This document shows positions 27,858 to 36,834 of a stretch of 36,834 nucleotides of DNA, one piece after another. Both the position numbers and the translations under genes were made by a program. A model generated the notes under the pieces. That model ran no database searches. It was given only the letters and a program-made list of their open reading frames with translations, and had not been told where the DNA came from. The first letter of the stretch is position 1. Each line of letters opens with the position of its first letter. The stretch comes from Candidatus Susulua stagnicola (GTDB taxonomy: Bacteria > Omnitrophota > Gorgyraeia > Duberdicusellales > 4484-171): the NCBI GenBank assembly GCA_030765735.1, contig JAVCBZ010000107.1, positions 1 to 36,834 on the forward strand, written 5' to 3'.

Positions 27858-28811
27858 TTAAGTAAGAATTTTTATTAACTTATAATAGTCGTTTATTTCT
27901 ATATCTTTCGGTTTGATTGCTTCAGCTAGGGTAATTGTAGTTAATTTCCCTGCTCTTAAAGTTACACATCTATCAGTTTTCCCTGATTTTAAGACTTCGA
28001 ATGCATGATTAGCGTAACGAGCTGCAATAATCCGATCAAAAGCTGTAGGTCGACCACCACGTTGTATATGACCTAGAACTACTTCTCTCGTCTCAAGGTT
28101 AGTGAGAGTATTTATTTGTTTAGCAATATCGATAGCCTTAGCCTTTCCTTCGGCAACAATAATAATCCAACTAACTTTACCTTGGATATTTCCTTCAACA
28201 ATTTCCTCACAAATCTTTTTTATGTTAAAGCTTTTTTCTGGCAACAATACTTCTTCGCAACCACCAGCTAAAGCAACTCGCAGAGCAATATATCCACAGT
28301 CACGACCCATAACTTCAACCACAAATATTCGTTCTAAGGAAGTGGCAGTATCCCTTATTTTATCTAAAGCATCTAAAGCAACATTAACTGCTGTATCAGC
28401 TCCAATACTCATTTCTACACCGTTGACATCATTGTCAATGGTGGTAGGGATCCCTACGACTGGAATAGAGTACTTAGTGGCTAACATGTGTGCTCCAGCT
28501 AAAGAGCCATTACCACCAACAACAGCTAGGCCTTCTATTTTGTTGTCACGAAGAGTTCTTACTGCTTGGCGTTGGCCAGCTACAGTTCGAAATTGTTTTG
28601 AGCGAGCTGCTTTTAAAATGGTCCCACCTAAATTAATAATTCCTGAGACAGAACGATGGCTTAGGGGTTGTATGTCCCCTTCAATAAGGCCTTGGTATCC
28701 TCGAAATATTCCATAGACTTCGACATTACAAGCAAAAGCACTACGCACAAAAGCTCTAATAGCTGCATTTACTCCGGCACAATCACGAGTTAAGATTCCT
28801 ATTCGTTTCAT
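27858..28811 (-). CDS. 6-phosphofructokinase family protein
   Basis: GILTRDCAGVNAAIRA, VVGGNGSLAGA, GIPTTIDNDVNGVEMSIGADTA, VVEVMGRDCGYIAL. Confidence 0.88.
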   Translation of the reverse strand: MKRIGILTRDCAGVNAAIRAFVRSAFACNVEVYGIFRGYQGLIEGDIQPLSHRSVSGIINLGGTILKAARSKQFRTVAGQRQAVRTLRDNKIEGLAVVGGNGSLAGAHMLATKYSIPVVGIPTTIDNDVNGVEMSIGADTAVNVALDALDKIRDTATSLERIFVVEVMGRDCGYIALRVALAGGCEEVLLPEKSFNIKKICEEIVEGNIQGKVSWIIIVAEGKAKAIDIAKQINTLTNLETREVVLGHIQRGGRPTAFDRIIAARYANHAFEVLKSGKTDRCVTLRAGKLTTITLAEAIKPKDIEINDYYKLIKILT

Positions 28812-28888
28812 AATTCAGAAATATACTTACCCCTTAAGGTAAGTTTTGATAAATTCAATAGTAATTCCTGCTTCTGGTCTTCCTGTTT

Positions 28889-30151
28889 TTAAGTTCCTTC
28901 TTGCCAACTTGAAAGATACTTTTTTTGTTCAGCAGTTAATCTATCGATTCTTATACCCATAGCCTTAAGCTTTATCTGGGCAACTTTATTATCAATAGCA
29001 TCAGGTACTTTGTAAACTTCTTTTTTTAGGTTTTTATAATTTTTAGCAATATACTCACAACTTAAAGCTTGATTAGCAAAACTTAAATCCATAACTTCAG
29101 CTGGATGCCCTTCAGCACAAGCAAGATTAACCAACCTGCCTTCGCCTAATAGATAAATTCTTTTTTTGTTTTTTAATGTGTACTCATCTATCAAAGGTTT
29201 AACTTGTTTTTTGCTTACAGCCATTGCTTGCAAGGCTTTAATATTTATTTCAACATCAAAATGGCCTGAATTACAGATAATTGCTCTATCTTTCATTAAA
29301 GGAAAGTGTTCAATTGAAAGAACGTTTATGTCTCCAGTAAGAGTGATAAAGATATTACCAATTTTTGAGGCTTCTTTTATTGGCATTACTCTAAAACCAT
29401 CCATAGTTGCTTCTAAGCCCTTTAAGTGATCAACTTCACAAACGATTACATTTGCACCCATTCCAGCTGCTTTTTTAGCTGCACCTTTTCCACACCAGCC
29501 ATAACCAATAATAACTACAGTTGTTCCGGCAATCAATTTATTGGTAGCTCTAATTATTCCGTCAAGGGTTGATTGACCAGTGCCATAACGATTGTCAAAT
29601 AAATGTTTAGTATAAGCATCGTTTACAGCAATAATCGGATACAGAAGCTTACCTTCAGCCTGCAAAGCTTTAAGACGAATTACACCAGTAGTTGTTTCTT
29701 CGGTGCTTGCCCGAGGTAATGTTACTTTTTGCCCTAAAGCTGCTCTTTTATGAATCGTTGATACAAGATCAGCGCCATCATCAAGAGTAATTTGAGGAGT
29801 TTCTTTTAGTACTGAATCAATATGGCTATAGTAAGTTTTATTATTTTCAGCATTAATTGCAAATACTTCAATACCATAATCAAGAACTAATGAAGCAGCA
29901 GTATCATCTTGAGTTGATAATGGATTAGATGCACAGACTAAAGTACGAGCCCCAGCTGCCTTTAAAGTTAAAGCTAAAGCAGCAGTTTCAGTAGTGACAT
30001 GTAGACAGGCTCCAATCGTTAAACCTTTAAGAGGTTTTTCTTTTTTAAAGCGTTCACGAATTTGTTCAAGGGCTGGCATTCGCTTTAAAGCCCATTCAAT
30101 ACGTTTTTTACCCTTTTCTCTTAAAGTTTTATCTTTTATATCGTAATTCAC
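28889..30151 (-). CDS. ahcY: adenosylhomocysteinase
   Basis: GACLHVTTETAALALTLKAAGA, NRYGTGQSTLDGIIRATNKLIAGTTVVIIGYGWCGKGAA, NSGHFDVEI, LACAEGHPAEVMDLSFANQAL. Confidence 0.96.
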   Translation of the reverse strand: MNYDIKDKTLREKGKKRIEWALKRMPALEQIRERFKKEKPLKGLTIGACLHVTTETAALALTLKAAGARTLVCASNPLSTQDDTAASLVLDYGIEVFAINAENNKTYYSHIDSVLKETPQITLDDGADLVSTIHKRAALGQKVTLPRASTEETTTGVIRLKALQAEGKLLYPIIAVNDAYTKHLFDNRYGTGQSTLDGIIRATNKLIAGTTVVIIGYGWCGKGAAKKAAGMGANVIVCEVDHLKGLEATMDGFRVMPIKEASKIGNIFITLTGDINVLSIEHFPLMKDRAIICNSGHFDVEINIKALQAMAVSKKQVKPLIDEYTLKNKKRIYLLGEGRLVNLACAEGHPAEVMDLSFANQALSCEYIAKNYKNLKKEVYKVPDAIDNKVAQIKLKAMGIRIDRLTAEQKKYLSSWQEGT

Positions 30152-30193
30152 TAATCTCTCCTTTTATTTACTTTTAGTTTAACTCTTAAATTT

Positions 30194-31330
30194 TTATTTT
30201 AAAGCACTTTTTAAAGTATCTACCTTGTTTGTTTCTTCCCAGGTAAAAAGCTCATCCTCACGACCAAAATGTCCATAAGCAGCTGTTTTTGTATATATTG
30301 GTCGTAATAAATTTAATTCTTTGATTATTCCAGCCGGAGTAAGCTTAAAAGCTTGGCGAACTGCTTTTGAAATTTTTTCTTGGCTAACTTGAGATGTTCC
30401 AAATGTATCAACATTTACCGATACAGGTTCAGCTACACCAATACAATAAGAGAGCTGTACTTCACAAGCTGTAGCAATACCAGCTTTAACAATATTTTTT
30501 GCAATATAACGAGCCATATATGATGCTGAACGATCTACTTTTGAAGGGTCTTTACCACTGAAAGCTCCACCACCATGACGAGCATATCCACCATAAGTGT
30601 CAACAATGATTTTTCGTCCGGTTAATCCAGTATCAGAAACTGGTCCACCAACTTCAAAGCGTCCAGTGCCATTAATAAAGTACTTAGTGTTAGCGTCTAA
30701 CATATCTTTGGGCACTACATGCTCAATTACCAATCTTCTAACATCATCTTGTAAAACATCCATTTTTGCCTGTTTAGAGTGGTGAGCACCAATAATTATA
30801 GCATCAATTCTTTTTGGTTTGCCATTTTGGTATTCTACTGATACCTGGGCTTTTCCATCAGGACGTAGATAATCTACTAAACCTTCTTTACGTATTTGAG
30901 CCAGTCTTTTTACTAGTTTGTGAGATAGCATGATTGGTAGAGGCATAAGTTCAGGAGTTTCATTATTTGCATAACCAAACATTAAGCCTTGGTCCCCAGC
31001 ACCACCAATATCAACACCTAAAGCGATATCAGGAGATTGCTCTTGGATAGCAGTTGTTACTCCACAGCTTTCATAGTCAAACCCTACTGCTGGATTATCA
31101 TAACCGATATCTTTTAAAAGATTTCTTACTAATTGTGGAACTGCAATATAACAATTCGTAGTTATTTCACCAGCTACCATCACAAAACCTCTAGTTATTA
31201 AAGTTTCACAAGCTACTCGACCTGATTTATCATTAGCCAATACTGCATCTAATACAGCATCAGATATCTGATCACAAACTTTATCAGGATGCCCTTCGGT
31301 TACTGATTCTGAAGCAAAATAAGTTTTCAT
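30194..31330 (-). CDS. metK: S-adenosylmethionine synthetase
   Basis: [58 protein letters not shown]. Confidence 0.97.
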   Translation of the reverse strand: MKTYFASESVTEGHPDKVCDQISDAVLDAVLANDKSGRVACETLITRGFVMVAGEITTNCYIAVPQLVRNLLKDIGYDNPAVGFDYESCGVTTAIQEQSPDIALGVDIGGAGDQGLMFGYANNETPELMPLPIMLSHKLVKRLAQIRKEGLVDYLRPDGKAQVSVEYQNGKPKRIDAIIIGAHHSKQAKMDVLQDDVRRLVIEHVVPKDMLDANTKYFINGTGRFEVGGPVSDTGLTGRKIIVDTYGGYARHGGGAFSGKDPSKVDRSASYMARYIAKNIVKAGIATACEVQLSYCIGVAEPVSVNVDTFGTSQVSQEKISKAVRQAFKLTPAGIIKELNLLRPIYTKTAAYGHFGREDELFTWEETNKVDTLKSALK

Positions 31331-31421
31331 CGTTTTCCCCCTACTCCTTTTTAAAATAATTTATATTTTTTACAAATATTCGACAAATCCAATAATATTG
31401 GATGAAAATAGATCTTTAATT

Positions 31422-32165
31422 TTACTCCATATCAGATGGAGATTGTACACATTGTTTTATCTCTTTTTTTTCTTCTGTGGGAGCTTCAATTTTTTCTTGG
31501 TCTATAGAAGTTTCAATTTTGTTTTCTTTTAGGGTATCTTTAATGTCATTAATCTTAGTTTCATTTTCTTTTTCAATATTTTCATCTTTGCCGATCTCAG
31601 GATCAGTTTTATTTTGAGGTTGATTATTTGTCATATCTTTTTCAGCTAAAGCCGCAAACTCTTCTAATTTTGGTAAATCCTTTAGAGTGTTGATACCAAA
31701 ATATTCTAAGAATTTTCGTGTAGTAATATAAAGAAATGGTTTTCCAACAACGTCTTTTCTTCCAGCAATTTTTATTAAACCTAACTCTGAAAGTTTTCTG
31801 ACCATATTGTCAGCGCTAACTCCACGTATAGCTTCAATCTCAACTCTCGTAGCTGGTTGTTTATAAGCAATTACTGCTAAGGTTTCCAAAGATGCTGTAG
31901 AGAGTTTTTGCTTACTTCTCTCTTGATACATCTTTTTAACCCAAGTTTCATTGTCAGGGGCTGAACACATTTGATATCCCCCAGCAACTTTAACAATACA
32001 TATTCCAGAAGATCGATTTTTGTAATCAGCTGAAAGCTCTTCAAGAGAGCTATTGATTTCTTTACGGTTAATTTCTAAAACTTCAGCAAGTTCATTAACT
32101 TCAATTGGTTTTTCGTTAATAAACAATAAAGCTTCAAGAATTGATTTTACGCTTTTTTTATCCAT
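31422..32165 (-). CDS. scpB: segregation and condensation protein B
   Basis: VKSILEALLFINEKPIEVNELAEVL, LETLAVIAYKQPATRVEIEAIRGVSAD; extra charged C-terminal tail. Confidence 0.95.
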   Translation of the reverse strand: MDKKSVKSILEALLFINEKPIEVNELAEVLEINRKEINSSLEELSADYKNRSSGICIVKVAGGYQMCSAPDNETWVKKMYQERSKQKLSTASLETLAVIAYKQPATRVEIEAIRGVSADNMVRKLSELGLIKIAGRKDVVGKPFLYITTRKFLEYFGINTLKDLPKLEEFAALAEKDMTNNQPQNKTDPEIGKDENIEKENETKINDIKDTLKENKIETSIDQEKIEAPTEEKKEIKQCVQSPSDME

Positions 32166-32178
32166 CTATAGATATCCT

Positions 32179-32787
32179 TTATTTGCGTTGACGGTATATT
32201 TCATTAAGAAGTTCTTCGCTATTATCAATTTCTGGTTTTTTCTCTAATGCTTGTTTAATCATTAAATCAGCTTCAACACTTTTATATTGAAGACGTTTTA
32301 AAATTTCTTTAGCTTCGGCAACTATTTCTTTGCCTAAGTGTTTTTTGGGTAGTTGGCCTTCTTTTATTAAAGCAAACCTACCAACTTTACCTTGTAAATG
32401 AGCTATAATTTGTTTTGCTCGTTGTTTACCTATGCCAGTTAGGCTTTGCAAAAAACTTTCATCATTTTCTTCAATAGCTTGAGCAATCCTGGCTACTGGC
32501 TTATCAAAGGCTTTTAAAGCTGCTTTTGGGCCAACTCCAGACACACTTATAAATTTTTCAAAGAAATCTCTTTCAAGCTCTTCAATAAAACCAACCATTA
32601 CTGGTGTGCCTCGATTTTTATCAAGTTTAAAGTAATGGTAAATGACTAAAGCAACTTCGGAACTCTCATCACCTAATCGTTGTGATACAGTTGGTGGAGT
32701 ATTTATTTCATAAGCGATACCAGAGATATCCACTATAACTCTATTTTCTTCTTTTTTTATTAGTTTTCCTTTAACTTGGTAAATCAT
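32179..32787 (-). CDS. ruvA: Holliday junction branch migration protein RuvA
   Basis: MIYQVKGKLIKKEENRVIVDISGIAYEIN, FISVSGVGPKAALKAF, LTGIGKQRAKQII. Confidence 0.95.
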   Translation of the reverse strand: MIYQVKGKLIKKEENRVIVDISGIAYEINTPPTVSQRLGDESSEVALVIYHYFKLDKNRGTPVMVGFIEELERDFFEKFISVSGVGPKAALKAFDKPVARIAQAIEENDESFLQSLTGIGKQRAKQIIAHLQGKVGRFALIKEGQLPKKHLGKEIVAEAKEILKRLQYKSVEADLMIKQALEKKPEIDNSEELLNEIYRQRK

Positions 32788-33301
32788 GTTTTTTAATCGA
32801 GTCTTTTATGTTTAAAAGCTTATTTAATTTTTGAGCATGTGAATAGGCAATCACTAAAGAAAAAGCATCGGCTGTATGTAAAGATTTAAATTGTTTTCCA
32901 GTTATATTTTCAGCCATTTTTTTTACTTGCTGCGAATTAGCATTACCACGGCCTAAAAAGGACTTTCGGGCTCGAGTAGGTGAATATTCAAAGAGCGCTA
33001 TTTTTTCTTGATAAGAAAGAAGGACCACAACTCCCCTTACTTGAGCTAATACTCCTAAAGTTGTTGGATGTCTATGGTGTGAATATAGTTTTTCAATAAT
33101 AATTGCTTCGGGCTTATGTTCAAGGATTTCTTTCTTTATCCCTTCAAAGATACAACCTAATTTTTGAGGAAGTTCTTGTTTTGGGTCAGGTTTTATTTCT
33201 CCTTCTTTAAGCAAGGCTACTTCCAAATTTCTTACTGTAGCGATAACATAACCACATGTTCTTAGGCCAATATCTACGCCTAGCACTTTCATAGTTATCA
33301 C
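32771..33301 (-). CDS. ruvC: crossover junction endodeoxyribonuclease RuvC
   Basis: VLGVDIGLRTCGYVI, IIEKLYSHHRHPTTLGVLAQVRGVVVL, HTADAFSLVIAYSH. Confidence 0.94.
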   Translation of the reverse strand: MITMKVLGVDIGLRTCGYVIATVRNLEVALLKEGEIKPDPKQELPQKLGCIFEGIKKEILEHKPEAIIIEKLYSHHRHPTTLGVLAQVRGVVVLLSYQEKIALFEYSPTRARKSFLGRGNANSQQVKKMAENITGKQFKSLHTADAFSLVIAYSHAQKLNKLLNIKDSIKKHDLPS

Positions 33302-34053
33302 ATCTCTTGAGCCAATTCTTCTAATACTTCATCTGGAATATCAAAGTTAGCATAAACTGTTTGAACATCATCATTGTCTTCTAGAATTTCTATTAACGAC
33401 AAAAGTGTTTTAGCTTCATTTTTACTTATTTTAAGAGTTGAATTAGGTATTTTAGTTAGTTCTTCAGATATCCATTTGATACCTTTGGTTTGAATTGCTG
33501 ATTTAACAGCTTCAAAATTTTTAGGTTCAGTAAAGACCTCATAGTTTTTATCACCAGTTTTAACATCATCAGCCCCAGCATCTACTGCTATTGAGAATAA
33601 TTCGTCTTCATCAATTGCAGCTTTATCAATTAAAACATAACCTTTAGATGTAAAAATCCAAGCTACGCTTCCAGCTCCAGCCATATTTCCTCCCTTTTTG
33701 GAGAAAATATTACGAATTTCTGCTGAAGATCTATTTTTGTTATCAGTTAAAGTTTCAACCAGGATAGCTATTCCTCCTGGACCATACCCTTCAAAAGTAC
33801 AACTCTCATATGTTACACCGGGAAGCTCCCCAGTACCTTTTTTAATGGCCTTAGAGATATTATCCTTAGGCATATTAGCTTCATTAGCTCTACCAATAGC
33901 GGTTCTTAAGCTAGGATTAGTATCAATGTTTCCACCACTGCTTTTTGCGGCAACAGTGATTTCCCTAATTAATTTTGTAAAAATACGTCCTCTTTTGGCA
34001 TCAGCAGCACCCTTTTTATGCTTAATACTTGCCCATTTGGAATGTCCACTCAT
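33298..34053 (-). CDS. yebC: YebC/PmpR family protein
   Basis: MSGHSKWASIKHKKGAADAKRGRIFTKLIREITVAAK. Confidence 0.97.
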   Translation of the reverse strand: MSGHSKWASIKHKKGAADAKRGRIFTKLIREITVAAKSSGGNIDTNPSLRTAIGRANEANMPKDNISKAIKKGTGELPGVTYESCTFEGYGPGGIAILVETLTDNKNRSSAEIRNIFSKKGGNMAGAGSVAWIFTSKGYVLIDKAAIDEDELFSIAVDAGADDVKTGDKNYEVFTEPKNFEAVKSAIQTKGIKWISEELTKIPNSTLKISKNEAKTLLSLIEILEDNDDVQTVYANFDIPDEVLEELAQEM

Positions 34054-34074
34054 CTCCTACCTCCTTATTCCTCT

Positions 34075-34470
34075 TTAAATTAAAAAACCACTAGCTTGTT
34101 TAGCTAATTCATCGGCTTCTTGATTATTTTCTCTACCAATATGAGTAATTTCAAAACTATCTAACTTTGAGATTAAATTTTTAGATAATACAAAAAGTGG
34201 ATAAATATTTTGATTCTTCACTTTATAATTACCTTTGACCTGTTCACAAATTAATTTACTGTCAGAAAATACTTTAACTTTTTTTTGATTTTCCTCAATA
34301 GCATCAATTAAGGGAAAAATTAATGCCATATATTCGGCAAAATTATTTGTTTGTATTCCAAGATAAACACTTCTTTTTTTTAAAAGCTTATTGTTTTGAT
34401 AAATCAAATAACCAATACCACATTTTCCAGGATTACCAATTGATGATCCATCAACATAAATATCTATCAT
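34075..34470 (-). CDS. ribonuclease HI-like protein
   Basis: IDIYVDGSSIGNPGKCGIGYLI, NNFAEYMAL, KVFSDSKLICEQV, ENNQEADELAKQA. Confidence 0.92.
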   Translation of the reverse strand: MIDIYVDGSSIGNPGKCGIGYLIYQNNKLLKKRSVYLGIQTNNFAEYMALIFPLIDAIEENQKKVKVFSDSKLICEQVKGNYKVKNQNIYPLFVLSKNLISKLDSFEITHIGRENNQEADELAKQASGFLI

Positions 34471-35192
34471 TCTTGGATGTCCTCAGGTATATAAAGTATC
34501 CGTACGCAACTTTCACAAATTGCTAAATGCTCTAACATCTTTATTTCATTTATTTTTTGATGATTAAGTCTCATATGACAAGCTCCACAACCATTTCCTT
34601 TAACTGGAACCAATGCTAACCCCTTACGGGAAACTAATAAGCGTTCATAATCGCTTAAAATTTTCTTATCTATTCCTTCAGCAATTACTTTTCTTTTGTT
34701 GTTAAGGTTACTAATATCAATTTCAGCATTTTTAACACTTTCAGTAAGCTTTACTTCTTGATCTTTAAAGGATTTTTCTTCTTGCCCTAAAGCTTCTTTT
34801 TGCTCAGTGCATTCTTTTGTTGCTTCTTCTAGCGATTCCATAATTATTAGGATAGCTTCTTCAATTGTCAGCATATCAGCCTTATTCGATCCAATTGTAG
34901 TGAGCATAGCCTGATAATCTTTGTTACTTTTTAATTGGTAAAGTTGAGTTTGAAGTTTTTTAAGTTCTCCTTCTTTAGTGGCTAATTCCAGTTCCTTATC
35001 TTTTTTTTCTAATTGTAATTTTTTAAATTTTTCCTCAGCAGTAGTAAAATTCTTGCTCATTTCTTCAAATTCTTCTTTTATTTTCTCTAACTGAATTGGT
35101 AAAGCTTTATCTTTGTCTTCTTGTAATTTATAGATTTTAGTATCGATTTCTTGCAATTGAACTAATTGTCGAAGTTCTTTTTTTAAATTCAT
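34467..35192 (-). CDS. coiled-coil protein with C-terminal C4 zinc ribbon
   Basis: QLVQLQEIDTKIYKLQ, long coiled coil, PVKGNGCGACHMRLNHQ...CESCVRILY. Confidence 0.9.
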   Translation of the reverse strand: MNLKKELRQLVQLQEIDTKIYKLQEDKDKALPIQLEKIKEEFEEMSKNFTTAEEKFKKLQLEKKDKELELATKEGELKKLQTQLYQLKSNKDYQAMLTTIGSNKADMLTIEEAILIIMESLEEATKECTEQKEALGQEEKSFKDQEVKLTESVKNAEIDISNLNNKRKVIAEGIDKKILSDYERLLVSRKGLALVPVKGNGCGACHMRLNHQKINEIKMLEHLAICESCVRILYIPEDIQE

Positions 35193-35302
35193 ATAGTATT
35201 TTGTTTTTTTAATTGCTATTGGTTATACATAAGCACACACAAATAAATTCAAACCAGCAATCCCTATAGTCTATTACGTACTTTTCTAAATAAAAATAAC
35301 CG

Positions 35303-35376
35303 TGGGCCTGCAGGGATTTGAACCCCGGACCAATTGATTATGAGTCAACTGCTCTAACCAACTGAGCTACAGGCCC
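35303..35376 (-). tRNA. tRNA with CAT anticodon (elongator Met or Ile2)
   Basis: GGGCCTG/CAGGCCC acceptor, TAGCTCAGTTGGTTAGAGC, anticodon loop CTCATAA, TpsiC arm GTTCAAATC; Met versus Ile(CAU) not resolved. Confidence 0.92.
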
Positions 35377-35496
35377 AACTCAAATTTTAAATTTTAAGGA
35401 TTAAGCTATAAACAAAACCCAAATTGTACTAACAAATCGCACCTATTATATAGACAAAAGGTGAGAAAATCAAGAGTTAATCTTTGGGCAGATAAA

Positions 35497-35814
35497 TTAA
35501 ATGTATGGTTGGATAAATTTCTCTAAATCTTGTTTGCTCATTACACCAACACGCTTGCTCATTACCTTACCAGACTTAAACAACATGATAGCAGGAATGC
35601 TCATAATTGTATATTCTGTAGCAATTTCAGGAGCTTCATCAACATTCAATTTACAAACCTTTATTTTACCATTGTAATCCTTAGCTATTTCCTCTAGATG
35701 TGGTGTAATCTTTTGACAAGGACCACACCAAGGGGCCCAAAAATCTACTAAGGCAGGTATTTTGGAATCAATAATTTCGTTTTTAAAATTAGTAGTAGTG
35801 ATATTGATTTCCAT
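35497..35814 (-). CDS. trxA: thioredoxin
   Basis: VDFWAPWCGPCQKITPHLEEIA, IMSIPAIMLFKSGKV. Confidence 0.96.
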   Translation of the reverse strand: MEINITTTNFKNEIIDSKIPALVDFWAPWCGPCQKITPHLEEIAKDYNGKIKVCKLNVDEAPEIATEYTIMSIPAIMLFKSGKVMSKRVGVMSKQDLEKFIQPYI

Positions 35815-35865
35815 GAAATGCCTCGCTTTTTTAATTAGTTGTTAGTAATTAGTAATTTATTTTTC

Positions 35866-36180
35866 TTATTTTATTTTGTTGATATCCTTATCTAAGCTTT
35901 TAATTTTTTTAATCAATGAAGATATTTTACGACTAGCACTCCACTTAGTTGTTGACGTTGATGATACTGCTTTACCTAAGTCGTAATAATTTTTTTCTCT
36001 TTTTAAATAGAGAGACAACTTTTTAGTTTGAGCAGCACCTTTTACTGAAAGTTTTTTAAGATAGTCTTCACTTTTTGATAGCATTTTTTTTGCATTGTCC
36101 ACACCTTTATCTAATTCCTGTTTTGCTTGTGGCCACAATTTGTCTAAAGCTTCTTTTAAAGTTTCCTTTTTTTTAGCCAT
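35866..36180 (-). CDS. small lysine-rich helical hypothetical protein
   Basis: Intact 104-aa ORF, no recognised motif. Confidence 0.55.
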   Translation of the reverse strand: MAKKKETLKEALDKLWPQAKQELDKGVDNAKKMLSKSEDYLKKLSVKGAAQTKKLSLYLKREKNYYDLGKAVSSTSTTKWSASRKISSLIKKIKSLDKDINKIK

Positions 36181-36235
36181 AAATCCCCCTTTTTTAAATT
36201 CCCCTCTTTAAAATTATTTTTTATTTAAATTATAT

Positions 36236-36834
36236 TTATACCTCAGGTTTAGTTTTTGATATATGTGCTATTTGGGAAAAAATATCCGTAAAAAGACCTT
36301 CTCGATATGCTTCTAGAAATACATCAACGACTTTAGGGTCGAATTGTGTTCCTTTACCATTTTTAAGTTCAAGTAATGCTTGGTGTTGGATTAAAGCTTT
36401 TCGGTATGGGCGATCAGTAATCATAGCATCAAAGGAGTCAGCAACTCTTATTATTCTAGCTAAAATGTTTATTTCGTTTTCTTTTTTACCTTGAGGATAT
36501 CCAGTTCCGTCATAGTTTTCATGATGATATAATATAGCATCAAGCATTACTTTTCCAAACCATTTTTTCATTGGTTTAAGTATTTTAACTGAATCAACTG
36601 GATGTTCCTTAATTTTAGTAAATTCTTCTTTATTTAAAGGACCATTTTTCTTAAGTATACTATCAGGTGTGTTAATTTTGCCAACATCATGAAATTCAGC
36701 TGCATAATATAAGATTATTTCGCCGTAAGGAATCTTATCTAATTCAGATTGCAGCTTTTTACCCATAATCATAGAAAACTCTTCAACTCTGTGAGAATGA
36801 CCTCGAGTATAGGGATCTTTTTCTTCTAGCCGAT
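36236..36834 (-). CDS. HD-GYP domain protein, 5' end beyond the window
   Basis: Frame extends upstream of the track ORF to the window edge (RLEEKDPYTRGHSHRVEEFSMIMGKKLQ); HDVGKINTPD, HPVDSVKIL, HHENYDGTGYPQG. Confidence 0.92.
   Translation of the reverse strand, partial: RLEEKDPYTRGHSHRVEEFSMIMGKKLQSELDKIPYGEIILYYAAEFHDVGKINTPDSILKKNGPLNKEEFTKIKEHPVDSVKILKPMKKWFGKVMLDAILYHHENYDGTGYPQGKKENEINILARIIRVADSFDAMITDRPYRKALIQHQALLELKNGKGTQFDPKVVDVFLEAYREGLFTDIFSQIAHISKTKPEV

Noticed and set aside
28102-28716. 204-aa + strand ORF opposite the PFK gene
   Set aside because: Antisense shadow ORF with low-complexity composition; the minus-strand frame carries clear PFK motifs.
30140-31421. SAM riboswitch near metK/ahcY
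   Set aside because: The ~90-nt region upstream of metK is AT-rich with no SAM-riboswitch-like conserved core or long stem that I could identify.
31422-31640. Charged C-terminal tail of ScpB as a new domain
   Set aside because: Low-complexity Lys/Glu-rich extension; such tails are common and carry no clear signal.
33698-34078. 126-aa + strand ORF opposite yebC
   Set aside because: Antisense to a highly conserved gene; no recognisable family.

Overview
AT-rich bacterial chromosomal window, mostly core genes in operons on the minus strand. The lineage looks like Omnitrophota or a related candidate phylum (inference from one secreted-protein motif). Core content: purU; hflKC; a complete rnfCDGEAB cluster with a RseC-like gene and purN; rodA-mrdA-mreDCB; ilvD; class II FBA, a PFK homolog, ahcY and metK; scpB-ruvA-ruvC-yebC-rnhA; a zinc-ribbon protein; trxA; a 5'-truncated HD-GYP gene; and two tRNAs. 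A small accessory island (~3.0-6.3 kb) separates hflKC from a divergent FtsH-like gene. It holds an IS30-family element, a DUF4160/DUF2442 pair, a MNT-type nucleotidyltransferase, a frameshifted secreted 'VGIGT'-repeat protein and many degenerate TGTCCCTA repeats. The most interesting locus is 16.3-19.4 kb: carboxynorspermidine decarboxylase and carboxyspermidine dehydrogenase homologs, followed by a divergent SpeD-like pyruvoyl-decarboxylase. That protein keeps the Ser/His/Cys catalytic spacing but has lost the AdoMet-recognition 'TWPE' segment, and it is preceded by a candidate attenuator leader. All calls come from reading the sequence; no database search was run.
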